Part shown: positions 1-10,689 of the stretch, piece by piece | Position numbering within the stretch: position 1 is the stretch's first letter | How the letters are laid out: each line of letters opens with the position of its first letter | Assembly: GCA_006176705.1 (NCBI GenBank) | Contig: QRFJ01001901.1 | Coordinates: forward strand, 124,001-188,000 | Source: Cocos nucifera | Lineage: Eukaryota > Streptophyta > Magnoliopsida > Arecales > Arecaceae | Direction: 5' to 3' | DNA: 64,000 nucleotides | The notes under the pieces: generated by a model | What the model was told of the DNA's origin: nothing | The model's database searches: none | What the model saw: the letters and a program-made list of their open reading frames with translations, nothing else | Made by a program: the position numbers and the translations under genes

Positions 1-661
1 TTAAAATCAATTAGGCATCAGGCCTGGGAACTTGAGCTCAATAGGATAAGAAACCCTAAGAGTTGAACCAGATTAAGGTTAGTCAATTTGATTGGTGTCT
101 AGAAAAGTGGTTCAAGGATGACTAGGCCCAAGGGAAGGTGATTTCTAATTGGTTCCATTCACTTTCCTGGCTAAGCACAATTGGTGTCTAAGACAAGCAA
201 TGGGGGGACTCCTATCGATCTTACACTTACCTGGCCAGTTGATTGATTGATCTTACACTTGGAGGGTTTGAAGGTGACCTTGGTAGTTAGGAGCTGTCTA
301 GATCTAGGATAACCATGTCAGGATTGATTGATCAACTTGATTGCTAACTAACATCAAACCTAATTAAACCTAATTCTTCTCTCTCTCTTCTTAGTTCTAG
401 AACTCCTTAGGACCTCTTCTTTAGAACTTTTCTTTTTTTCTTCTTCTTTCTCCTCTAAAATAAAATAAAATAAAATAAAATAAAAATTAAATTAAACTAA
501 CTAAAAAATATTAAAAATAATAATTAAATTAAATTAAAGATAATAAATAAAATAACTAAAAAAATATAAAAAATAATAATATAATAAAATAATAAATATA
601 TATATAAATTCTAAAAAAAATCTAAAAAATTTTGAACCATACATTAGAGTTACACTAATAC
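1..661 (+). other. NA-1 5' leader with shared module
   Basis: Non-coding leader upstream of gag, matching 48180-48813 in NA-2. It contains two consecutive blocks (91-175 and 179-237) of the form TTGGTGTCTAAG... ending CTGGC, which recur in the leaders of Copia-A1 and Copia-B. A simple repeat of (TAAAA)n lies at about 457-486, and strongly A+T-rich DNA follows to 640. No open reading frame of note. Confidence 0.7.
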
Positions 662-2042
662 ATGCACGATAGGAAATTACTTTTTTTGATTAAGTTGAAC
701 TTAATTGAATGGTTAATTCATATTAAACCTGATAATCAAATGGCTAGTCTAAACCTAATAGTCCAAAAATTAAATAAAGTTGATCTTCTTGCTCAGAAAT
801 TAGATCAACTCCTAATCCTAGATCAACAATCTCCTGCACAATTCACATCATCTTCTAATTATCAGGAGAATTATTCAATCTGTGCTAGTCCAACCCATCA
901 TGTAAGTGAATATCCTATGACTGCACAGTTTTCACATTTTATCCAAGAACAAGTTCAAGCTACTCAAGGCTACTCCAAATTGATTAATAATCCATCTTTC
1001 AAATTCATATAACCAGCATTGGAGTAATTATTCTAATTTTTCTTGGACATCCCAACAGACTCAGGCTCAGACCCAAATTTTATCTATCCAAAACTATCAA
1101 AATTAGGCCCCAATACAAAATTATGCCTATAATAATGGTCAGCCTAGTCAGTTTACCCAGCCATCATATTATAATCAACTAGCTATCATACCCACCTCCT
1201 CAACAGACCAATCTAGCCTGATGATAGATTTAACCAACTTCAACAATTGATTCTAACTCAACAGCAATCTATCGCCAGGACTAGAAGCTCAAATAGGATA
1301 ATTAGTTGAGTCTAACATGAGGAGAGAACTAGATCAACTATCGAACCTACCAATTTCAAATAACCCACCTAATGACCACCAACCACCTGGATTCAAATTA
1401 TCAATTCTAATGTTCTCATCTAAGAATCCCCAATTTGAGAATGCCAAAGTAATTTCTGAACTTAAAAGCTATAGGATTCTTATGGACCCATACCAAGACC
1501 AGGTGAGAGAGGCTAGTACTGATGCTAGCCAAAATGAAAATTTAGAGGAACTGGTTAGTACTGAGACTAACCACATAGAAGAACCCAAGCCAGGAATTAG
1601 TACTGATGCTAGTTCCAGTTTAAATAAGATAGAAATAAGGGAAAAGAGAATAGATGATTTACCCGAGACTTATAAACCTAATGTCCTATTTCCTTCAACC
1701 CTAGAAGCTGGTTCTTCTTATAAAAATCAAAAGGCATGTAATGAAATGTCAATGGAGTTGTTTAAGCAGGATCACATTAATTTACCTCCAAAATTAAAAT
1801 CGCCTTTAGTCACCATTCCAGCACCCATTGAATCAAACTTAACTCCTAAAACTCCATTCATGAGCATTTTAGAAAAACAAATAGGAGAAATTCTTAATAA
1901 ACATGGGTCTGAGAATGGAATCATAAATTATATTCCTAAAATTAACAAAGATTATATCAATAATGGGATTAAAAATCAACTTTCTGAGATTGGCAATCCA
2001 AAACCATTGGAATTTGTCAATCCAATATTCGACACAGGATAG
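662..2042 (+). pseudogene. NA-1 gag-like pseudogene
   Basis: Broken gag-like protein in at least two frames: 662-1012 (116 codons) and 1317-2042 (241 codons). Between them another frame reads through a segment like WSNYSNFSW followed by Gln/Asn-rich text. That resembles the region just after the zinc knuckle in Athila/Tat-type gag proteins (family knowledge). A degenerate CCHC knuckle is visible in the first fragment: Cys74 and His79 remain, but the first and last cysteines have become Tyr71 and Tyr84, both TGT to TAT. The second fragment is acidic and ends with FVNPIFDTG then stop. NA-2 has the same tail at the same place, so this is probably the true C-terminus of the family. No enzyme domain follows. 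Function would be capsid formation and RNA binding; this copy is not intact. Confidence 0.65.
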
Positions 2043-2906
2043 TGAGCTACATTGTGTCTGGCTGAAGACGGTAAACTTAGCGCTTGTTGGGAGGCAACCC
2101 AATATTTAGTTTTTATCTAATTTATCTTTTTTTTTTTTAGGATAATTTGAATAAGTTGGAGGGAGAGCTCAAATTTGTAAAGGCATGTGCTGGACCAAAA
2201 AAAATAAAATAAAATAAATAAATAAATAAATAAATAATAACTGAGTTAGGTGTATTCTTTCATTTTTTTATTACATCCTTTATTTTTTCTTCTTCTCCAT
2301 TGAGGACAATGTCGATTAAGTTGGGGGAGAGAAAAATAAAAATTTTAAAATTTTAAGTCCTCGAAAAAGTTAGTATTTAGTATTTAGATACCTGATTATG
2401 CTTAAGAATCGAATTAAACTAAGCATTTTTAAAAAAAAAATTGATGCACAGATTAGAGAATCTATGAGATATTGAGGAATCAAGTATTAAGAAAATTCAA
2501 TAAAGAGTTAAGTCCAGAACATAAAAATTTTTTCTTGGAGCATTTCTAATTATTTCTACTAGCATCAAAGAAAAGTCTACTTTTTATAGGCTTGTGTAGG
2601 GTAACTATACGTTTCTTCATATAAAAATTTATTTTAATAAAATAGTTTTCAAGTACTTCTCACTGAGTAACCGGGCCTCTTTGCCTAAGCAAGCATTGAG
2701 TTTCGCATCAAAAGGTGGGAAGGGCAAAGAAGCTCGTTGTAAAGCTAGTCTTAACTCGTAGCCTATTTGATTCGAGCTAGTAAGCCCGAGGGGTATTCTA
2801 TACCTAGTGCCCTAAAGCCAACTGGTTTGGGAGTCATTGGCCCAAGACTCGCTACATGGATCAAATAGAAAGCTTAAGGAGTTAAGACACTCAATAGTGG
2901 TACAAC

Positions 2907-2943
<37 letters not shown>

Positions 2944-3308
2944 ATTGGTTTCCCACCAAGTAACCGGGTCCCGTTGCCTAAGTAAGCAATGATATTCGCA
3001 TCAAAAAGTGGGCAATGTGAAAATAAAAATTAATAAATGAAGGATGGAAGTAGCAATACACCTTGCCTATATGAAAGTTTAGACAAATCAGAGATAAAAG
3101 TGGAATAATTTAGAAAAAGTTCTGAAAAATTTAATGTTCTTTACTTAATTTTTCTATTGATAAGTATTAATACCCCAATGATATATCTCATTTAAGCTCT
3201 ACTGAATATCAATGGCCATTTTGAAAATTGCTTAGGTAAAATTCGAAACTCTAAAGTTAAAAGGTATTTAAAACTAAATTCTTTCTTTACTCGAGGACGA
3301 GCAAAGCT
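2043..3308 (+). other. NA-1 long 3' untranslated region
   Basis: About 1.27 kb without coding capacity. It opens, 43 bases after the gag stop, with a hyphenated palindrome (GTTGGGAGGCAACCC, around 2087-2101). I recall this as common in plant gypsy-like elements downstream of gag or pol, but could not search it. Next come purine-rich tracts resembling polypurine tracts (around 2148-2166 and 2314-2331), an (AAAT)n stretch at about 2200-2240, a duplicated motif (2655-2722 and 2948-3015) and a poly-A run between the copies. NA-2 has the same order of parts at 50080-51230. Confidence 0.6.
2655..3015 (+). repeat. Two diverged copies of a ~60-bp motif (NA-1)
   Basis: Two direct copies, at about 2655-2722 and 2948-3015, share the order ACTGAGTAACCGGGCCT... 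TTGCCTAAGCAAGCA... TTCGCATCAAAA then GTGGG. The centre, TTGCCTAAGCAA, can form a small hairpin. In the second copy CCCAC at the start can pair with GTGGG at the end. A 30-base poly-A run (about 2910-2941) lies between the copies. The same duplicated motif is present in NA-2. Confidence 0.75.
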
Positions 3309-3322
3309 TAAGTTGGGGGGTG
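3309..3322 (+). promoter_or_regulatory. NA-1 polypurine tract
   Basis: Purine-rich AAGTTGGGGGG directly before the 3' LTR start (TGATAAG at 3323). This is the expected position for the plus-strand primer in reverse transcription. It follows CTCGAGGACGAGCAAAG, a string also present before the NA-2 3' LTR. Confidence 0.75.
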
Positions 3323-4957
3323 TGATAAGCATCATAAATTTATCAATAAAAGTATTAATTTATTAATTAATTTATATTAATTTTTAAGAATTATTAATCA
3401 ATTTATATATAATTTTTGAAAAATTCATATTTTTATTAATTAAAAAATTAATTAAAAAATAATAAAAAAATAATAAAAATTAAAAAATAAAATTTTATTA
3501 TCAATAGAAAGAGCTCATTTTTTTGATCACAACGAAATAAATTTCAAGTAAAACGGAGCTAAAATGAAAAAGATATGAATTTTTAAAAATATAAAATAAA
3601 TAAAAATTAAATAAAAAAAGAAAATGGCTCAGCCGGCTCCGCAAGCCGAGCCACCAAGCCAAGCCGAGCCATCAAAGCTGACTCAGCCATTGAAGCCATC
3701 AGCCGGTCCACGATCCAGGCGTGGACCGCCAGCTCAGCAAAATTCCGGCGAATCAGAGATTGCCACGTGGTGGACCTAGACCCCTTAAAGGGTCTACAGA
3801 AATTTATCGCGGACTCACAAGGGTAATTTAGTCTTTTCGTCCGACAACAGCGGCGCTGATTGGTTGCGGTGTGCGGTGCGGCCGGTCCATGCGGTCCATG
3901 GGAACAGTTATTGCGCGATCGGACGGATGTGGTTGTTTGCGGTCAGGATCGGACGGCTGTGGTTGCTTCCGAATTTTATTCAGATACAAACATCACGCGG
4001 ATCACCATCGGATGGCAGCGCTCGATCCAGGCGATGATCCTGACGGTCCAGAATGCTGCCGGACGGTGATCAAGACTCCCGAAGCGCGATTTGCGGCCAG
4101 ATTTCCTCGATCAAGTGCGATCCAACGGCCAGAATTTAATCCGACCCGATCTGAGCTTATCTGCATCCGATTTTGATGATTTTTGGACCGTTGGATTTCT
4201 GTTGAACAGCTGGATTTTATCAGATTTAGCAGAGTCATATCAGAGCTATTTTGATTCAAATTTTATCCGAATTTCTTTATATTTTTATGATTACAAAGGC
4301 TATTAGTCCCATATTGCCTTTAGAAAAAATATCCAGCCCTCCTAGCTCTATAAAAAGGACCCCAGGCCATCAAAAATTGATATCTCCGATCAAGGTGAAG
4401 CTTTGGTACAGGGCGAAGCCAGGCTATGGGTTAAAGGCTGCTTCGAAGCAACTGGTGCCGAGAAGAAGAGCCGAGCTTCTACACCATCTTTCTGCCAATG
4501 CCGATCCAAGATCAGAGATCTAGGCTATTTTATTTTTTTTAAAATTCTAAATTTTTTTATGTATTTAAATTCTAAAATTTTAATTAATAAAAATTTTATT
4601 TTTGCATTTTAATTTCTTACTTTTAATTTTTATTGTAATTTAATTTCTATAATTTAATTATTATTTTTTTTATTGCAAGTAGATGCTAAGATCTAATTAG
4701 TAGATCTTAGTACCAAGTTTAAATTCCTGCATTTTTTAATTTTTGCTTTTTATTTTCTGACTTCAATCCTAATTCCGAAAACTCAAATCCTTTTCTTCTT
4801 TTTCTTCTAAAAAAAATCAAAGATTTCAAATCTAAAAACACTACCTTTCCTGTGGATTCGACCCGACTCACTACTATCTACGCAATTTTAATGATTTTAA
4901 GAAGTCGGATTAAACTGATAAACACGGTGTCTTAACGATAACATCGTGTTCCTATCA
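3323..4957 (+). repeat. NA-1 3' LTR
   Basis: LTR of 1635 bp running from TGATAAG to CTATCA, so the ends form the inverted repeat TGATA/TATCA. The left edge is set by the polypurine tract and the right edge by the return of Copia-A LTR sequence. A TATA box lies at 4346-4358. The same LTR in inverted, truncated form is at 60565-61764. The NA-2 LTRs are a diverged subfamily sharing blocks such as the GATTGGTTGCGG region around 3858. Confidence 0.85.
4345..4358 (+). promoter_or_regulatory. TATA box in NA-1 LTR
   Basis: CTCTATAAAAAGG is a good plant TATA box in the middle of the LTR, where LTR promoters lie. The NA-2 LTRs have CTCTATAAAA in the equivalent place. Transcription would begin roughly 25-35 bases downstream. 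Confidence 0.6.
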
Positions 4958-7058
4958 CATACTCAAAGTCATCTTGGGCATTAATGGTTAAGGGGATGAA
5001 TTATATGGTAACCATGGGTCAGGGTTCTAAGAATGTTGCTTTGCATACATTTGATCAATTCGAACGTCAGAAATCGTTGCTAGATGGTTACTTCGGCTGG
5101 TATATAAATTAGTTTCTATGCTACCGGCTTAGGTTTGAACCTATAAGATCACACACATAAGAGGTTGTAACTTAATCAAATGGTTAATCAACGATTGAGA
5201 ATCATTCTATGGTCAAACATTCAATGCGATTGATATTTGACCTAATGCAAGTATTGTAGGAGGATCATTAGCAACTGGATTGCTAATTGGCTCAATTTGA
5301 TTGAGCAATTGGGCTGAGATCAAGTTTAATTGAATTAGATTCAATTAGATTTAGTTTGCACTTAATTAGATTAAGTTTAATTAATTTATTGGATAAGCCA
5401 ATTGCAAGAAAAAAGTAATTTCTAGTTGGACTAGGATTTGAGTGCACCTAATTTTTGATTGAGTTAGAATTTAAATTAAAATTAAATATAATTTAATCTA
5501 ATTTAATTAGGCTTCTAGTTAGACTACGATCATCTTTAATTAGGTTATATTTAATTTGATTTGAATTAGGTTCAAAATAGTTTTGACCTAGTCAAATACC
5601 AACTGGGACTCTCACTCCTTGCACCAATAAAAGTCAATGCCCATATTTATTTTCTAAATTTTTATGTGATATTCTCCACACCAATAAGAGCTTCTCCATG
5701 CACTAAATATCTGAAGAGATTAATTAAAACTTGATTTGATTAAATTTGGTATGTGGTTTGGTTTTGTTTTCTTTTGAAAAAGTCCCAATTCTCCAAAATA
5801 CCTTTGGTTTTACACGTGGTTTCTTGATCTTCACACCAAAAAAATAAGGAAAGAGACATCCAAGAGTTGGACGTCTCCTAAAACTCCTCGTTGGTCTCCT
5901 TTTAAGACTAGGTTTTGACCTAGTCTTCTATATATAAAAGGGAGGATGCCTCCTATCAGGTTTAGGATGTGTAAAATCTAAAAAAATCATGAAAAAATCG
6001 GAAGAAAAGGAGGAGAAGGTGTGAAGGTTTGGGGCACCATGTTTCTTGAATAAAAGATCTTCATCAAGATATCAAATGTTGATGTCTTGAAGGGACAAAG
6101 ATAAGAGAAGATTATCTTCTCTTTATTTTTCTTATAAGTACTTTCCTCTTATTTATTTTATATAATTTTTATATGATAAAAATCTAAGGGAGAGAGAGGA
6201 TGAGGGCATCAGGATCTATGCTCCAAGGTGTTGGGGCATGAAGATCAATTTTGGATATGATCTGAACATGTCTTGATGAGAGAAGGAAAAGAGAAGATGG
6301 TCTTCACTTAGGGTTTCTTTGAGAATCCTTCTTCTCTAAATTTTTGTATGATTTTTCTATGAGAAAAATCATAGTGTGTAAGATCTAGAAATATGAGAAA
6401 ATCCTAGGAGAGATGGTTTTTCCTTTGTCCTAGCATAAGGATGTTTTCAGGACATCAATCATTGATATCCTGAAAGAGAAGATTTATCTTCTCTTGGGAT
6501 CCTTTTCTAATGTATTTTATTTTTGATTAATGAAAGATCCAAAGATTGTATTTTTCTTCTAATTCTTCTCTTATTCTTCATCTCTTTGAATATTCAAGAG
6601 ATCTGAAGAATAAATTTAGATTAATCATTTGGAGGGATCCGCGAGAAGCTAATACTTCGAATGGATCTTCGTTCGACGAATCTTCAATTTTATTACAGTC
6701 TCGTGTGGATCTCTTATAGAGGTTGGATGTGTGTACAGCTCCAAAGATAATAACAAAAATCAACCATGGAGTTCTCGACCCATGCAAGGTAAGAGATATG
6801 ATCTCTCCTCTCACCTAGATGTGATCTAGATTTTAGATCTAGAATCATTCTAGATCTAGGATATTGATTTGTTCAATATCAAATTCTTTTATTTTTAGAT
6901 TTAGAATGCATTATGATATATTATAGATCCTAGTTGTAGGGTGTACTAATTTGATTACATGTATTTATAGATTAAATGGTTTAATCTACATGTTCCACTG
7001 CATTATATTTAAAAATTATCTTGAAATTCATGCATGAAACCCTACATATTTTCCATCG
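4958..7058 (+). repeat. Copia-A1 5' LTR, 3' three-quarters
   Basis: Matches 12533-14688 of the 3' LTR along its whole length, with scattered substitutions and small indels. The right edge is set by the primer-binding site starting at 7060. It carries the inverted repeat and TATA box (5904-5940) and the paired hairpins near 6061-6122 and 6449-6500. Confidence 0.85.
5904..5940 (+). promoter_or_regulatory. Copia-A1 5' LTR: perfect inverted repeat plus TATA box
   Basis: Arms AAGACTAGGT and ACCTAGTCTT flank TTTG (5904-5927). TATATATAAAAG follows within a few bases. The spacer plus right arm contains TTGACC, a W-box core. Identical repeat in the 3' LTR (13535-13558) and in Copia-A2 (57811-57834). 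Confidence 0.7.
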
Positions 7059-7059
7059 A

Positions 7060-7071
7060 TGGTGTCAAGCA
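7060..7071 (+). promoter_or_regulatory. Copia-A1 primer-binding site (degenerate)
   Basis: TGGTGTCAAGC next to the 5' LTR end resembles the initiator-Met tRNA primer-binding site TGGTATCAGAGC used by most plant copia elements. A to G and a missing base show decay. Copia-B has a better version at 41722. Confidence 0.65.
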
Positions 7072-9170
7072 TCTAGGTTTTTTTATAGCATGATCATATT
7101 TGCATTAATAAAATTTAGAAAATTAAATTCTATAGATCGTACATACTGATTATAAGGTTGTCCTGCTGTAAGGTTTATTCCATACAATGGAGAGGTTGTC
7201 TTAGTATGTACTGATCTATTTTTGAATCTTGAATAAGTTAGATAAGATCTAAATAATTTTATGATTTAATTTTTTAATTTTAAATCTAAAACTAAATAGA
7301 TGTTAGATCTAGTTTAGATTATTTAGATTAGATCTAAATAATATTGGGTCGTACATATTACTATAAGATTGTCTTGGTGTAAGGTTTATCCCTTATAGTG
7401 AAAAAGGTTATCCTAGTATGTGCTGACCCGAATAATCTAAATCATAAATATATTAGATGAGATCTAAAATAATTTATGATTTATTTTTAAATTTTAAATC
7501 TAATTTTAAATGATTTATAATCTGATCCATATGATGTGTTTTATGTTTAGATCTAGATCCTATTGTTGCATATGTTGATATGTGATTTTATTTTGAATCT
7601 AGAATGTATATAATATATTTGTTTTATAGAATTTAAATTGAGAACTTACTTTCTACAAAATCCAAGATTCAAAATCCTAGGATATAATTGAAACATTAAA
7701 ATAAATCAGATCTAAAACCATATATTAAATATGATTCGATGTAAACTATTTATAATTTAAAAATATTTTAAATGATCAAATCATAAATTAGTTCTGAGGT
7801 TTCATAAATCCAAAACTTATAAGCTTGAACTTAATTGAGAATTAAGTGATTGTTTAGGATCTAGATTTATGATTTGAAGATCCTAATATAATTTCATGAA
7901 ATATGGGTTAATGGGTAATGGGTTAGCTTTGATCAGGTCCTTAACTGGGTTAAACCTAGGGTTAGATTAAATATGGACTTAGTTAAAAAATTGATCAAAC
8001 CTAATTAATAGTTAATTAGGATTAGATCATTTCTTTATATCAATTCAATAGTTGTAGTTGATCAAAGTCCATACATCTAACAAATGGATACTGATCTTGG
8101 CTCAGTGGTTGAGCCTGAGTCTTTAGACAAACCAAATCAAAATTGATAAATCAATTGGTATCTAAGGTAAGTCTGGCATCTCAGACTGATGGTTTCTAAT
8201 TGGTAGCCCACTTATCTGGCCATTTTTGATGGTGTCTAAGGCAAGCCTTGGCAGACCCTTCCATCGATCTCACTTACCTGGCCAATGTGATTAATCAGAT
8301 TTTGATTAGGTTGCTCATTGATTTGTACTAACCCACGTCACAAAACAAATCAGTGAGACTAATTTTATTCAGTGAGACTGATCTAGGTGCCTATGGATTG
8401 AAATTGATCCTAATCCTTGTCGATGACTTGAGAAGTCAGTGGGAGGACTTGACTTGGTGAAGTTAGTGGAAGCAAATTGATCCATGTCCTTTCTATCCTT
8501 AAATCATTAATAATTTAAATCCTCTAAAATTATTAGGTCATAAATTTATGGAGATAATTGAGTCATAGCTTCCCATTAAGTTGGATGACAATAGGTCCAT
8601 TAACCTAATAATCATTGGAGGCCGAAAGGCCTGGTGTTTTTTGACTAATAAAATTATCATTCATAACATGATAACTTGGAAGTGTCTCTCTAATGGTGGT
8701 TAGATTGGCCAACCAAAGTTGGGCCTAATCATTTATTGGTTAGATGCACCAAGTATAGTGATGTTAATGGTTAGACCTAACCAAATCCTTACAGTGGAGG
8801 CCAAAGCCTACTGATTAGGTTTCTAGAATAAAATTAAATTACTAAAAATTATTTGAAGAAATAATTGATTAATGAATCTACCCATACATATACATGAGTT
8901 GGCCAACCAAAGTTGGGCTCATGTGTAATCTATGTGGATTCTAGTACCTACTAGAAAATTAAAGTAATTCCTCAAATTGAAGATAGAGGCTATCAATTTA
9001 AATAAAATAGTGAGAGAATCTTTAGACTAAAGTCCAAGTCTCTAGGCTTAAAATAATTCATATACTTAGGTCTATATTCTCTTTCCTCATAGAATAAGGC
9101 TAAACCCCAATTGCTCCAATCATTGTTAGATAGTGATAACTTATGGGATCTAACTTCGATAATTAGTATC
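7072..9170 (+). other. Copia-A1 long untranslated leader
   Basis: About 2.1 kb between primer site and gag with no meaningful reading frame, similar in layout to the Copia-B leader (41734-43847). It contains a roughly 212-bp partial tandem duplication (units near 7133-7344 and 7345-7556), the two-block module shared with NA (8153-8222 and 8228-8284), and a hairpin-forming 20-mer repeated 194 bp apart (8705-8724 and 8899-8918). Confidence 0.6.
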
Positions 9171-10570
9171 GAAAGTTGAAATTGGTTTAGTAGTATGAAT
9201 TGATTCATATTGGGACTTCTAAGTCCAATTAAAATAATTAGTCTAAAATTGATCCAAATCAGGCATAGTGCTTCTATTATTAGAAGTAGGATCATAAGAA
9301 GAAGAATTATCTTGCTTTCCTTGACCATAACAGGTTGAACAAGAGAAAAGAGTAAGTGTTGCTCATTAAGGATGTTATATAATAACACCTTAAAATTTTT
9401 CTATATGTATTTGTACCACCAGGCTATTAGATACCAATGGTCTTATGCAATTTGTTGCAAGGACTATTGGAATGTGGAATGTTTGAAAATGATGAGAGAT
9501 ACCTGAACGTTAGGGATGGAAGTCCTGTTCAAATCCTAGCTTTAGAAATTGTTAAGCTTATTTTCAAAAGATGTTATTTTGAATGAATGTCACCATCGTC
9601 CATCATTTATGATAAATATGATCTCTATTGGCCTTTTGGTCAGAGATGGTTATAATTTATCAATGAAAAAGGTTGTTGTGATATTATTATGAATAATATT
9701 ATAATAATACATGGATAATAAAAATAATATTTTACATCCATACAGTCTATTAAGTATAATGTACGCATTAAATAAGTATCCAAGTTAGATTATGTCATGG
9801 ATGTCTATCTTTGGCATTATAAGTTTAGTCATCTTGACAAGAATAGGATAAATGGGTGAGCTTGAGAGAAAAATCTCGACATAAATGATTGTGAATCATT
9901 GATAGCCTATGAGTCTTGTCTCCTTGGGAAGATGACAAAGTCATCTTTTAATGAAAAAGGTGAAGGAGTCAATAAAGTTCTAAGTCTCATACATAGTGAT
10001 GTATGTCGATTTATGAACTTAAGTGCCAAAGAAAGATATTAATATTTCATTACAGATGACCTATCCTAGCATGGGTGCGTTTGGCTTGAATCATTTGAAA
10101 TGTTCAAACGATTCAATAATGAAATAGGAGAACAAACTAAAAATGATATTGAAACTCTTCGATCAGATCGAAGAGACAAATACTTATTCAATGAGTTTGT
10201 GACATATCTATGAGACAATAGGATTCTCTTTTAGTAGATTTTTTTTTGGAGCATAGTGTATCTAAAAGAAAAGGTTGAACTTTGTTAGACATGATTCAAT
10301 CCACAATAGGGTTTACTTGTCTACCTATTTCAGGATTATGCTCTTGTGACTACTAGTTTTATTTTGAATATATCCCGAGTAAATCTATTATAAATTTTTA
10401 TATGGAATATGGATTGGGCATAGACCTAGACTTTTTCACCTTCGGGTTTAGGGTTGATCGGCCTATGTCATAAGTTTGCATATAGATAAACTTGGATCTT
10501 GGTTTAATAGGTATTTGAGGGTTATTAATTCTACCATACTGAAGAACATAAGATGTTCATCAGCAGAAGA
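9171..10570 (+). pseudogene. Copia-A1 gag remnant, protease and integrase pseudogene
   Basis: Gag is almost wholly deleted: the gag-start context (about 9161-9175, matching 43830-43850 in Copia-B) is followed within ~250 bp by the protease region, where Copia-B has ~770 bp. The protease motif near 9428 reads LDTN where LDTGS is expected, so the catalytic triad is lost. From about 9795 a gag-pre-integrase and integrase core can be read with many stops: YLWHYKFSHL, then SDVCR, DDLS, LRSDRRDKY and a decayed end of the core. These correspond to the HHCC finger and the first two acidic residues of the DDE core. The protein would insert cDNA into the genome; this copy cannot. Confidence 0.7.
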
Positions 10571-10689
10571 ATATTTCTTTTGGAAAGATGTTTCTTAGAG
10601 AAGAAACTGATGCCTGTCAAGTTGAATTTGAGAAAGTTTGACTAGTAGAAATGAATCGACATAATCTAGTAAACCTATAGAACTGGATT

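Larger units (their letters stand above)
1..4957 (+). mobile_element. NA-1: gag-only gypsy-like LTR retrotransposon, 3' part
   Basis: This is the 3' part of an LTR element: leader, broken gag-like reading frame, long 3' untranslated region, polypurine tract and complete 3' LTR. Its 5' LTR lies left of the window. It is assigned by side-by-side similarity to NA-2 (46050-53008), which has both LTRs. No protease, reverse transcriptase, RNase H or integrase motif lies between gag and the 3' LTR. The element sits inside the 5' LTR of Copia-A1: sequence right of 4957 continues as Copia-A LTR, matching 12533 onward. The five bases after the LTR, CATAC, are also present at 12533-12537 in the uninterrupted Copia-A1 3' LTR. 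That suggests a CATAC target duplication whose left copy is outside the window. Confidence 0.82.

Noticed and set aside
1317..2042. C-terminal DTG of the NA-1 frame as an aspartic protease motif
   Set aside because: DTG is the last three residues before the stop, conserved in NA-2 as the protein end; no protease fold follows.
2655..3015. Repeated motif as a CRISPR-like array
   Set aside because: Only two diverged units, in plant retroelement 3' regions; no array structure.
4002..4259. Overlapping open frames on both strands in 3860-4300
   Set aside because: They lie inside the G+C-richer part of the NA-1 LTR and are not conserved in the NA-3 or NA-2 LTRs.
8160..8290. AAGGTAAGT and CTTACCTGG in leaders as splice sites
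   Set aside because: AAGGTAAGT fits a donor, but no matching acceptor and no evidence of a leader intron; pairing of the two strings as a stem explains both.
8993..9388. 131-codon minus-strand open frame
   Set aside because: Hydrophobic composition from A+T-rich leader and gag remnant of Copia-A1, opposite to the element's coding strand; no homologue recognised.
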